A DNA stretch of 57,678 nt, taken from NCBI RefSeq assembly GCF_019127135.1, contig NZ_JAHOEA010000025.1:1-57678 (forward strand). The letters are read 5' to 3'. This document shows positions 9,476 to 17,168 of this stretch, one piece after another. Below the pieces are notes generated by a model. That model did not search any database. It saw nothing but the letters and a program-made list of their open reading frames with translations, and had not been told where the DNA came from. Numbering within the stretch: position 1 is the stretch's first letter; each line of letters starts with the position of its first letter. The DNA is from Segatella copri. Its GTDB lineage: Bacteria; Bacteroidota; Bacteroidia; Bacteroidales; Bacteroidaceae. Position numbers and translations under genes: made by a program.

Positions 9476-10846
9476 CTATTTATTCTTTCTGAATTTCTTT
9501 ACGATATGCTTCTGCAAACCATAATTGTTTGGACTTAAATCCATCATGGTCGACTTGACGCAGTATCTCGCTAGCAAAGAAAGTGCCAAAATACTCATAC
9601 CCTCAGCATAGTTCTGCCATATCTGTAAGAACAGGGCTATGAGCAGAAGCCATCCCAGAAGTTCGTAATACCAATACAGATGACCTGCTTTCATCCTCTT
9701 GACCGTCTTCCAGGCGAAGATGAGGTTGAGCGGATTCAGTATCAGAATCTGGAAATTTATCTGTACGGTAGGATGCTGCGAGAAGATCATGGCAAAGAGA
9801 ATCAGTCCCGGTAATCCTGTCAGGACGAGCAGAATGGCATCAAACCACCAGTAGTTTTTCTTTTTTATACATTCTCTTACCGTTGTTCCTATAATGATGA
9901 TTGACAGGGCTATGGCTATCATTTGCGGTGTAACAGGAGCATCGTCTGTTATTTGTGCCTGGGCTGGGATTATATCGGATGTTTCATCTACCAGAGTGAT
10001 ATAGCCGCTGGCACTTGTTGCATTGGTTTTGCCGTCTGTAGTCTGAGATGCATCAATAAAGTCGGTTCTTCCTTCTGTGGCGAAGTCTTTGCTCAGATTG
10101 TCTGGCAAGAATTCCCATTCTCTTTGTGTGATAGGGCGGTCTGCCTGACAACCCAAAAGGAGGTCATTCCCGAATCTTGCCCAGCGGTGCTGTCCGTTGA
10201 GTTTGTGAATCTCTTCCCTGTAGGTAGAAGTGGTAGGAATATCTTTAAAGTTGGTACTCTGGTTCCCAATGTTGGAGAGAATCATCTCGCGTGCCCGGGT
10301 CGTACAATTGTCATAGAAGAAATTGTAGCGGTATACGCGGTTCTCCGGCTGTGCATTCTTGTCGATGCTTCTCAGAATTCCCAGTTTCTCTGTACGGGAG
10401 AGACGGAGGCGCTGCTGTCTTACCCATCTGCCTTCATGTGCATATTCGGCAATGAAGTCGCTCATCGGGTAGATGCCGATCTGATAATCGGTGAGTCCGA
10501 AAACAAAACGGAGTACAAAGCAACTTTGGTTAAAACTGAACATACCCCAGTTGACGGCAACATCCGTTCCCATAGCTTTGTTCTGGATGCGTAGAGCGGT
10601 ATGTCCATAATACGACCACACCTCCTGACCTGGTCCGCAAGTCAGGAGAGAAATGTCAACAGAATCGAGCCACGCAGTAGCTTCTTCATTGACACGACTG
10701 TTCTGCACAGAAATATCAGAGTCCTTGTCTCTTGAAAAATCCTGCGCAGCCACTTCAGTAGTTAAATTGATTAAAATTACTGCTAAAATGGCACTAAAAA
10801 TATGCTTAAAACGTTTCACGATGCAAAAATACCTTATTATTTTCAA
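9476..10846 (-). CDS. lnb: DUF4105 protein, predicted lipoprotein N-acyltransferase Lnb
   Basis: The N-terminal half carries the DUF4105/Lnb_N signature: LLTCGPGQEVWSYYGHTALR (candidate catalytic His), then VNWGMFSF, and YNFFYDNCTTRARE with the candidate nucleophile Cys. The C-terminal half (from about residue 300) has four or more membrane helices and ends inside the cell. Lnb proteins of Bacteroidota have been described as adding the third acyl chain to lipoproteins, replacing Lnt; I assign the role by family. Residues 1-35 form a signal peptide. The start may instead be the GTG at 10819 (VKRFKHIFSAILAV), which gives a more typical signal sequence. A TATTTTTG box (10824-10831) lies inside the longer version. 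Confidence 0.8.
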   Translation of the reverse strand: MKIIRYFCIVKRFKHIFSAILAVILINLTTEVAAQDFSRDKDSDISVQNSRVNEEATAWLDSVDISLLTCGPGQEVWSYYGHTALRIQNKAMGTDVAVNWGMFSFNQSCFVLRFVFGLTDYQIGIYPMSDFIAEYAHEGRWVRQQRLRLSRTEKLGILRSIDKNAQPENRVYRYNFFYDNCTTRAREMILSNIGNQSTNFKDIPTTSTYREEIHKLNGQHRWARFGNDLLLGCQADRPITQREWEFLPDNLSKDFATEGRTDFIDASQTTDGKTNATSASGYITLVDETSDIIPAQAQITDDAPVTPQMIAIALSIIIIGTTVRECIKKKNYWWFDAILLVLTGLPGLILFAMIFSQHPTVQINFQILILNPLNLIFAWKTVKRMKAGHLYWYYELLGWLLLIALFLQIWQNYAEGMSILALSLLARYCVKSTMMDLSPNNYGLQKHIVKKFRKNK

Positions 10847-10876
10847 TTATCCTTCTTTTTTCTAGATTTTTTTTAA

Positions 10877-10884
10877 TACTTTTG
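10877..10884 (+). promoter_or_regulatory. -7 box for the outer-membrane protein gene
   Basis: TACTTTTG matches TAnnTTTG 35 bp upstream of the ATG at 10919. The -33 position carries TTCT rather than TTTG. Confidence 0.45.
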
Positions 10885-10918
10885 CACTCTGAATATAATT
10901 TTGAATGATTATTAAAGA

Positions 10919-12199
10919 ATGAGAAAGCTTTTTTTAGCAACCCTGTTGTTGGGGTCAGCCCTTATGGTTAATGCCCAAAGTGGTACTAATTCGCCATACA
11001 GCCAGTATGGTCTTGGCATCTTGTCGGACCAGACTTCTGGTTTTAATCGCGGTATGAATGGAGTCGGTCTTGGCTTTCATGAGCATAATCAGGTGAACTA
11101 TCTCAACCCTGCATCTTATGCTTCGATTGATTCGATGACTTTTATCCTTGATGCCGGTATCTCTGGTCAGGTGACAAATTTTGAAGAGAATGGTGTGAAG
11201 AAGAATGCCAACAACTCAAATTTTGAGTATGTTGTTGCAGGCTTCCGCTTGCTGCCACATGTAGGTATGAGCTTCGGTATCATTCCTTTTACCAATGTTG
11301 GCTATAATTATTCTGCATCAGAATGGGTGAATGCTGACAAGGAAGCTTACTATACTAATACTTATTCCGGCGATGGTGGTTTGCATCAGGCATACATCGG
11401 TGCGGGTTGGGAACCGGTCAAGGGCTTGTCCGTAGGTGCCAACTTCTCATATCTCTGGGGTAGTATAGACAGAAGTGTAGCAAACAGCTACAGCAATTCT
11501 TATTACAAGACCCTCACCCGCTACTATTCTATGCAGGTGAACAGCTATAAGGTTGATTTCGGTGTACAGTATACCCATCAGTTCTCAAAGAAAGATTGGG
11601 CTACCGTAGGTGTCACCTTCTCACCAGGACATGGTCTGGGAGCTTCTGCTGATATGAAAATCATTTCTAATGATACCCAGAACGGTGTTACTGATACCAC
11701 CGCTTACTCTATCGGCAAGGCTTACAAGTTGCCTACCATGATTGGTGCGGGTGTGATGTGGAATCATAACAACCAGTGGAAGGTTGGCTTTGATTACAGT
11801 CTGCAGAAGTGGGGTAGCTTGGGTTATCCTAGTTTTGATGGTACCCATTACACTTTGCAGGATGGCATCTACAAAGATAGAAGCAAGTTTAATCTTGGTG
11901 CCCAGTATTGCTATGGAGAGCGTAGCCGTGCTTTCTTCAAGCGTGTTCAGTATCGTGTAGGTGCCAGCTACGCCACACCTTATTATAAGATGAATGGTGT
12001 TGATGGTCCGAAGGAAATCTCTGTAAGTGCCGGTTTCGGTATTCCTATCATGAACGCTTACAACAACCGCTCTATGCTGAATATCAGCGGTCAGTGGGTG
12101 AAGAGTTCGGCTAAGGATCTGATTAAGGAAAATTCTTTCCGTATCAATATCGGATTCACATTCAACGAGGATTGGTTTAAGAAGTGGAAGATGGATTAA
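10919..12199 (+). CDS. Outer-membrane beta-barrel protein, OmpP1/FadL-like in style
   Basis: This 426-residue protein has a signal peptide (residues 1-19, ending VNAQ). It then opens with TNSPYSQYGLGIL, a start often seen in Bacteroidota outer-membrane proteins that precede envelope-assembly genes. The rest is rich in alternating hydrophobic, aromatic and glycine residues, as in beta-strands, and it ends FTFNEDWFKKWKMD. It may be a transporter of the FadL type or a structural porin; I cannot name the ligand. It heads a likely operon with lptC and the GldE-like gene. A 9-bp hairpin (12182-12190 with 12201-12209) overlaps its stop codon. Confidence 0.7.
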   Translation: MRKLFLATLLLGSALMVNAQSGTNSPYSQYGLGILSDQTSGFNRGMNGVGLGFHEHNQVNYLNPASYASIDSMTFILDAGISGQVTNFEENGVKKNANNSNFEYVVAGFRLLPHVGMSFGIIPFTNVGYNYSASEWVNADKEAYYTNTYSGDGGLHQAYIGAGWEPVKGLSVGANFSYLWGSIDRSVANSYSNSYYKTLTRYYSMQVNSYKVDFGVQYTHQFSKKDWATVGVTFSPGHGLGASADMKIISNDTQNGVTDTTAYSIGKAYKLPTMIGAGVMWNHNNQWKVGFDYSLQKWGSLGYPSFDGTHYTLQDGIYKDRSKFNLGAQYCYGERSRAFFKRVQYRVGASYATPYYKMNGVDGPKEISVSAGFGIPIMNAYNNRSMLNISGQWVKSSAKDLIKENSFRINIGFTFNEDWFKKWKMD

Positions 12200-12210
12200 T
12201 CTTCCACTTA

Positions 12211-12253
12211 TATATAATAATGTATAGAATCTCTATATAATAATGTATAGAAT
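12211..12253 (+). repeat. Duplicated translation-start region of lptC with a 6-codon upstream ORF
   Basis: The 20-bp sequence TATATAATAATGTATAGAAT occurs twice (12211-12230 and 12234-12253), so the lptC start is preceded by a copy of itself. The upstream copy opens a mini-ORF, MYRISI, that stops at 12238-12240, two bases before the real ATG at 12243. It could act as a leader ORF with coupled translation, or be a recent slippage product. Confidence 0.8.
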
Positions 12254-12908
12254 AAAAGGCTCTTATATTGTCGGTATTCTGATGTTCCTGATTTTGGCAG
12301 GTTGCCAGAACCAGGTAGAACATACTGCGCCCGCCATCCGTCCGCAAGACTCGGTGGCGATGATGACGTCGTATGGTGTAAACACATTGGTTAGCGACTC
12401 GGGAGTTATCAAATATCGCATCGTTACAGAGCGGTGGGAGGTGAATACCAGCAAGAATCCGTCCTTGTGGATTTTTGATAAGGGACTTTTGCTGGAGCAG
12501 TTTGATGAGAAATTCCATATTAATAGCTATATCCAGTGTGATACAGCTTATTATTATGATCAACAGAAGATATGGAAACTCTATGGTAGGGTGAGCATCT
12601 TGACCAAGGAAGGCTTGCGCTTCAACAGTGAGCAGCTTACCTGGGACCAGAACAAGCACGAATTGTCAAGTAACGTGTTCAGCAAACTTGTTACTCCGGA
12701 AAGAACGCTTCAGGGTTCTCATTTCTGGAGTGATGAAAAGATGACGCGCTATTTCGTGAGCAATTCGAAGGGTAGCTTTGAAAAGGGAGACCTGACAGGA
12801 GGCGGTGGTGGTGCCGATACGTTGAGCAGCCAGCCTGATTCTGTCAAGAATAACTTCCGTCAGCCTGCTACACCTGTCAGAGCCACTACGATTCCTATCA
12901 TGCACTAA
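12243..12908 (+). CDS. lptC: LPS export protein LptC (lipoprotein form)
   Basis: This 221-residue protein has a lipobox (LILAGC, Cys21) followed by an OstA/LptC-like beta-jellyroll. Recognisable segments are LVSDSGVIKYRI, the repeated pattern of substrate-accepting strands, and GRVSILTKEGLRFNSEQLTW. LptC links the LptBFG ABC transporter to the LptA bridge during lipopolysaccharide export. The E. coli protein has a transmembrane anchor rather than a lipid. Here the anchor appears to be lipidation, as is common in Bacteroidota. A Gly-rich, Ser/Pro-rich tail follows residue 185. It lies 43 bp after the outer-membrane gene and 19 bp before the GldE-like gene. Confidence 0.85.
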   Translation: MYRIKGSYIVGILMFLILAGCQNQVEHTAPAIRPQDSVAMMTSYGVNTLVSDSGVIKYRIVTERWEVNTSKNPSLWIFDKGLLLEQFDEKFHINSYIQCDTAYYYDQQKIWKLYGRVSILTKEGLRFNSEQLTWDQNKHELSSNVFSKLVTPERTLQGSHFWSDEKMTRYFVSNSKGSFEKGDLTGGGGGADTLSSQPDSVKNNFRQPATPVRATTIPIMH

Positions 12909-12927
12909 TTAAAAAGAAAAAGATATA

Positions 12928-14199
12928 ATGAATGAACAGGTGGATATGAGTTTAGTCGTAGGCATTCTCATTACGATGGTCTTCTCTGCATTCTTCAGCG
13001 GAATGGAGATTGCCTTCGTCTCTTCCAATCGTATGTTGGCGGAGATGGATAAGGAGAAGAATGGCCTTACGCAGCGACTGTTATCTTTGTTTTATAATCA
13101 CCCGAATGGCTTTGTCAGTACCATGCTCGTGGGCAACAATATAGCCCTTGTGGTTTATGGTATCCTGATAGCCCGTCTTTTCGACAATACGATTTTCGCA
13201 GGCTTTGATGCAGCATTTACGGTGCCTGCAGATACCATCCTGTCTACACTGATAGTACTCTTTACAGGGGAGTTTCTGCCAAAGACGCTTTTCAAGTCTA
13301 ACCCGAACCGCTTGCTTTCTATCTTCAGTCCGGTAGCTTATCTGTGCTATGTGGTATTGTGGCCTATCAGTAAATTCAGTACTTTCTTGAGTAAGTGTCT
13401 ATTGCGTCTGGTGGGTATGAAGATGGATGCAGAGGGGACAGATGAAGGCTTTTCTAAGGTAGATCTTGATTATCTTGTTCAGTCAAGTATCGATAATGCT
13501 ACCAATGAAGATGAAATTAATGACGAGGTGAAGATCTTTCAGAATGCCCTTGATTTCTCCGATACTAAAGTACGCGACTGTATGGTGCCCCGTACGGAGA
13601 TTCAGGCAGTTGAAATGGATACTTCTCTCGAAGAACTGCAGCAGAAATTCATCGAGAGCGGTAATTCGAAAATCATTGTATATGAAGAGGATATAGATCA
13701 TATTGCGGGATATATTCACAGTTCCGAACTCTTCCACCATCCTTCACGTTGGCAGGATCATATCCGTACACTTCCATTTGTGCCGGAAACGATGCAGGCG
13801 CAGAAACTGATGCAGACTTTTTTGCAGCAGAAGAAGTCTTTAGGTATCGTTGTAGATGAGTTTGGCGGTACCAGCGGTTTGGTGAGTCTGGAAGATATCG
13901 TGGAGGAAATCTTCGGTGATATAGAAGATGAGCACGATTCAGCCAAATATGTAGCTAAGAAAACCGATGATGGTGACTATCTCCTTTCTGCACGACTGGA
14001 GATTGACAAGGTGAACGATATGTTTGGTCTTGAGCTGCCGGAAAGTGATGAATATATGACTGTAGGCGGTTTGATATTGCATGAATATCAGAGTTTTCCT
14101 AAACTCAACGAGGTGATTAAGTTTGATAACTTTGAGTTCAAGATTATCAAGTCAACATCGCGTAAAATAGAGCTTGTTAAACTCCACATCATCAAATAG
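12928..14199 (+). CDS. gldE: CNNM/CBS-domain membrane protein (hemolysin C / GldE-like)
   Basis: This 423-residue protein has an N-terminal CNNM (DUF21) membrane domain of about four helices (residues 8-160, with FFSGMEIAFVSSNR). Two CBS domains follow (about 205-325, DTKVRDCMVPRTEIQAV and SLGIVVDEFGGTSGLV). A C-terminal CorC_HlyC domain ends with the KLHII tail. The family includes magnesium/cobalt efflux proteins and the gliding-associated GldE. Non-gliding Bacteroidales also carry GldE-like members next to envelope genes, so the symbol is by resemblance only. It is the last gene of the lptC operon; a strong terminator follows. Confidence 0.85.
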   Translation: MNEQVDMSLVVGILITMVFSAFFSGMEIAFVSSNRMLAEMDKEKNGLTQRLLSLFYNHPNGFVSTMLVGNNIALVVYGILIARLFDNTIFAGFDAAFTVPADTILSTLIVLFTGEFLPKTLFKSNPNRLLSIFSPVAYLCYVVLWPISKFSTFLSKCLLRLVGMKMDAEGTDEGFSKVDLDYLVQSSIDNATNEDEINDEVKIFQNALDFSDTKVRDCMVPRTEIQAVEMDTSLEELQQKFIESGNSKIIVYEEDIDHIAGYIHSSELFHHPSRWQDHIRTLPFVPETMQAQKLMQTFLQQKKSLGIVVDEFGGTSGLVSLEDIVEEIFGDIEDEHDSAKYVAKKTDDGDYLLSARLEIDKVNDMFGLELPESDEYMTVGGLILHEYQSFPKLNEVIKFDNFEFKIIKSTSRKIELVKLHIIK

Positions 14200-14204
14200 C
14201 TGAG

Positions 14205-14281
14205 CGAGAAAAGGGAATTTTTTGCTTTTTTTGAGGTAATAGTCAAAAAAGATAGCAAAAAATTCCCTTTTCTCGTATTAT
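14205..14281 (+). terminator. Strong intrinsic terminator after the GldE-like gene
   Basis: A perfect inverted repeat of about 21 bp begins CGAGAAAAGGGAATTTTTT and closes at 14275 with CCCTTTTCTCG. An extra inner repeat (TTTTTTGA/TCAAAAAA) lies in the loop. It is followed by TATTATTTTTG. Confidence 0.85.
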
Positions 14282-14286
14282 TTTTG

Positions 14287-14294
14287 TATTTTTG
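14287..14294 (+). promoter_or_regulatory. -7 box for the PpiD-like gene
   Basis: TATTTTTG matches TAnnTTTG 81 bp upstream of the ATG. The expected -33 position falls inside the preceding terminator stem and has no TTTG. Confidence 0.45.
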
Positions 14295-14375
14295 CAGACA
14301 ATTGGCTACTAGCATTAAAAGTGGTTCAATCTAAACTTAGAAAAAAATAAAAATAATAATAATAATTAAAACGTA

Positions 14376-16526
14376 ATGGCAGCATTAGGAACAATTAGAA
14401 AAAGAGGCGTGATACTGGTTTGTATCATCAGTTTCGGCCTTTTCGCCTTTATTGCCGAGGAAGCTTTCCGCTCTTGCGATTCTGCAAAGAATAATGAGCG
14501 CCAGCAGATAGGTGAGGTTTTGGGCGAAAAAATCAGCGTGCAGGATTTCCAGAAGCTCGTTGATGAGTATTCAGAAGTTATTAAAATGCAACAGGGTCAG
14601 GAAAATCTTCCTGAAGAGCAGATGAATCAGGTGAAGGATATGGTATGGAATACATACATCCAGAACCAGATTATCGCAAAGGAAGCTAGCAAGTTGGGTC
14701 TTACAGTAACAGACGCTGAACTTCAGGACATCTTGAAGACAGGTACTAACCCTATGCTTCAGCAGACTCCTTTCGTTAATCAGCAGACTGGTCGTTTCGA
14801 CGCATCTTCTCTCCAGAAGTTCTTGGCAGACTACAAGGCACAGAAAGCTAACCCATCTGCTAACGCACAGATGATGGATCAGTATACCAAGATTTACAAC
14901 TACTGGTCATTCATCGAGAAGACACTTCGTCAGCAGACTTTGGCTCAGAAGTATCAGGCTCTTCTCGCCGGTTGCTTCCTGTCAAATCCTGTAGAGGCTA
15001 AGATGGCTTTCAAGGAGGAGAATGAAGAGAGCCAGATTCAGTTGGCAGCTTTCCCATACTCTGATATCCAGGATGATAAGGTGAAGATTTCTGAAAGCGA
15101 TCTGAAGGCTAAGTATGATGAGATTAAGGCACGCTTCAAGCAGCCTGTTGAGAGCCGTGACATCAAGTTTGTTGATATCGAGGTTCAGGCTTCAAATGCA
15201 GACCGTGCTGCTCTTAACAAGGAATTTGCAGGTTATCACTCACAGTTGGCCGCTGCTGCAGATCCTACAGAGGTTGTACGTAAGTCAGCTTCTACTGTAG
15301 CCTATCTTGGTATTCCTGTTTCAAAGGATGCTTTCCCACGTGATATCGCTGCTCAGCTCGATTCTATGGCTGTAGGTTCTACCTCTACTGTAAAGGCTAA
15401 TGCCGGTGACAATACATTGAACATCGTTAAGTTGGTAGCTAAGCAGGAATTGCCAGATTCTGTACAGTATCGTGTTATCCAGGTTGCTGCAAACTCTGTA
15501 GCTGAGGCTAAGACTAAGGCAGATTCTATTCAAGGCGCTATTGCCGGTGGTGCTGATTTCGAGGCTATCGCTAAGAAGTATGGTCAGACTGGTGACAAGG
15601 CTTGGATGACTACTAAGCAGTATGAGTATGCTCAGTCTATGGATAAGGACAATAAGACATTCATCAATACATTGAACACGGCTGCTGTCAATTCTTTGAA
15701 CCAGCTTCAGCTGGGTCAGGGTTATGTAGTTCTTCAGGTTCTTGACCGCAAGGCAATGGTCAGCAAGTATACTGCTGCCGTTATCAAGAAGCCTATCGAC
15801 TTCTCTCAGGGTACTTACCGTACAGCTTACAACAAGTTCTCTAGCTTCGTAAGTGCAAATCCTAAGTCAGAGGATCTCTTGAAGAATGCAGCTAAGGAAG
15901 GTTACAAGGTTCAGGACTTGAAGGATATTACAACTTCTGTTCATTATGTAGCAAACATCCATTCTACACGCGAGGCTTTGAAGTGGATCTTCGATAGCAA
16001 GGAAGGTGAGATTTCACCTCTCTATGAGTGTGGTGACAACAACCACCTGTTGGTTGTAGTTCTTGATAAGATTCATCGCATCGGTTATCGTGATTTGAAC
16101 GATGCTGTTGTCAAGGAGACTGTTAAGGCTGAGGTTATCAAAGACAAGAAGGCTGAGATGATTGAGGCTAAGGTGAATGGTGTTAAGAACATTGCTGCAG
16201 CTAAGGCTAAGGGCGGTAAGGTTTCTTCTGTAAACCAGATTACTTTTGCTGCTCCTGTATTTGTTGCAGCTACAGGTGCTAGCGAGCCAGCTCTCTCTGG
16301 TGCTGTTTCTGGTACTAAGAAGGGTGCTTTCTCTGCTCACGCTGTGAAGGGTAACGCTGGTGTTTATCTCTTCCAGGTTGTAAACAAGACTAACCGTCCT
16401 GTTAAGTTCGATGACAAGACATACGAGCAGAAGTGCCGTCAGAAGGCTATGCAGTATGCAGGTAACTTCATGAATGAGCTTTATCTGAACGCTCATGTAG
16501 TTGATAACCGCTACTTGTTCTTCTAA
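14376..16526 (+). CDS. Periplasmic folding chaperone / peptidyl-prolyl isomerase (PpiD/SurA-like)
   Basis: This 716-residue protein has one N-terminal membrane anchor (residues 12-29). A SurA_N-like helical region follows (about 40-230, GEVLGEKISVQDFQKLVDEY and YIQNQIIAKEASKLGLTVTD). A parvulin-type rotamase domain lies near residues 360-460 (QYRVIQVAANSVAEAKTKA and FEAIAKKYGQTGD). The arrangement matches PpiD, the membrane-tethered chaperone at the Sec exit site. The gene has its own promoter and terminator. Codon usage is notably biased, as in highly expressed genes of the phylum (frequent GCT, GGT and AAG). Confidence 0.9.
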   Translation: MAALGTIRKRGVILVCIISFGLFAFIAEEAFRSCDSAKNNERQQIGEVLGEKISVQDFQKLVDEYSEVIKMQQGQENLPEEQMNQVKDMVWNTYIQNQIIAKEASKLGLTVTDAELQDILKTGTNPMLQQTPFVNQQTGRFDASSLQKFLADYKAQKANPSANAQMMDQYTKIYNYWSFIEKTLRQQTLAQKYQALLAGCFLSNPVEAKMAFKEENEESQIQLAAFPYSDIQDDKVKISESDLKAKYDEIKARFKQPVESRDIKFVDIEVQASNADRAALNKEFAGYHSQLAAAADPTEVVRKSASTVAYLGIPVSKDAFPRDIAAQLDSMAVGSTSTVKANAGDNTLNIVKLVAKQELPDSVQYRVIQVAANSVAEAKTKADSIQGAIAGGADFEAIAKKYGQTGDKAWMTTKQYEYAQSMDKDNKTFINTLNTAAVNSLNQLQLGQGYVVLQVLDRKAMVSKYTAAVIKKPIDFSQGTYRTAYNKFSSFVSANPKSEDLLKNAAKEGYKVQDLKDITTSVHYVANIHSTREALKWIFDSKEGEISPLYECGDNNHLLVVVLDKIHRIGYRDLNDAVVKETVKAEVIKDKKAEMIEAKVNGVKNIAAAKAKGGKVSSVNQITFAAPVFVAATGASEPALSGAVSGTKKGAFSAHAVKGNAGVYLFQVVNKTNRPVKFDDKTYEQKCRQKAMQYAGNFMNELYLNAHVVDNRYLFF

Positions 16527-16554
16527 TTCAGACTAGTAATTCATTCCAATAAAT

Positions 16555-16594
16555 AAAAAAAGGTGTATTGCCAATGAGCAATACACCTTTTTTG
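16555..16594. terminator. Bidirectional terminator between convergent genes
   Basis: GGTGTATTGC and GCAATACACC form a perfect 10-bp stem with a 6-nt loop, flanked by an A-run on the left and a T-run on the right. It can stop the PpiD-like transcript (+) and the HAD transcript (-). Confidence 0.9.
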
Positions 16595-16658
16595 TTTATT
16601 GGGATATCTTTTATTGTATCTATTATGATATCTTTTGGAGAAATATCTTCTTTATCTG

Positions 16659-17087
16659 TTATCTGCGGCTCCACCAATGTTTCTTTTTAGGAGCTTCTTG
16701 CTGTTCACCGAACTTCTGTTTCAGTACTCGACGATAGCTTGTATGGTTGGTGATAATCTGATAAATCTCACCCCAGTCAGGCAAACCGCCGATACCTCGG
16801 TCATCGATGAACCAATCGGCTTTAAGCTTGCGTGAGAAGTGATTGTTGTTCTCCAGGTTTTCCTCAGGGTAATCCTTGTTTACAGCCCAGAATTCAACTC
16901 CTCTTTCTCTACACCATTCTACTGCCTCATCAAGGAGTTTGCCTTCGCGTACGCTCCAGAGAATCAGCTTGTGGTGGTCTTTTATCAACATCTTTAATGT
17001 TTCTGTTGCGAATGGTAGCTCTGTACCAATCTTAGGGTACTCGTGGGTTACGATAGTACCATCGAAATCTACTGCAATTGTTGCCAT
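16659..17087 (-). CDS. HAD-superfamily hydrolase, small cap-less type
   Basis: This 142-residue protein opens with the HAD motif I VDFDGTIVTHEYP (nucleophile Asp and general acid Asp). Motif II is in KLILWSVREG, a Lys lies in the middle region, and the acidic motif IV is WFIDDRGIGG. Its size and motif spacing match a Bacteroides family of compact HAD phosphatases. The substrate is unknown. It follows the tyrosine kinase gene on the same strand but is separated by a hairpin terminator. A short basic tail (KKKHWWSRR) ends the protein. Confidence 0.85.
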   Translation of the reverse strand: MATIAVDFDGTIVTHEYPKIGTELPFATETLKMLIKDHHKLILWSVREGKLLDEAVEWCRERGVEFWAVNKDYPEENLENNNHFSRKLKADWFIDDRGIGGLPDWGEIYQIITNHTSYRRVLKQKFGEQQEAPKKKHWWSRR

Positions 17088-17110
17088 AGTTATGAAGGGT
17101 TTTAATCTAA

Positions 17111-17143
17111 AAGAGTCTTCCTATATAGATAGAAAGACTCTCT
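17111..17143 (-). terminator. Terminator of the tyrosine kinase gene
   Basis: AGAGTCTT (17112-17119) pairs with AAGACTCT (17134-17141). On the minus strand the hairpin is followed by TTTTAGATT. Confidence 0.7.
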
Positions 17144-17168
17144 TTTTTGGTTGTATATATGTTCTTGA

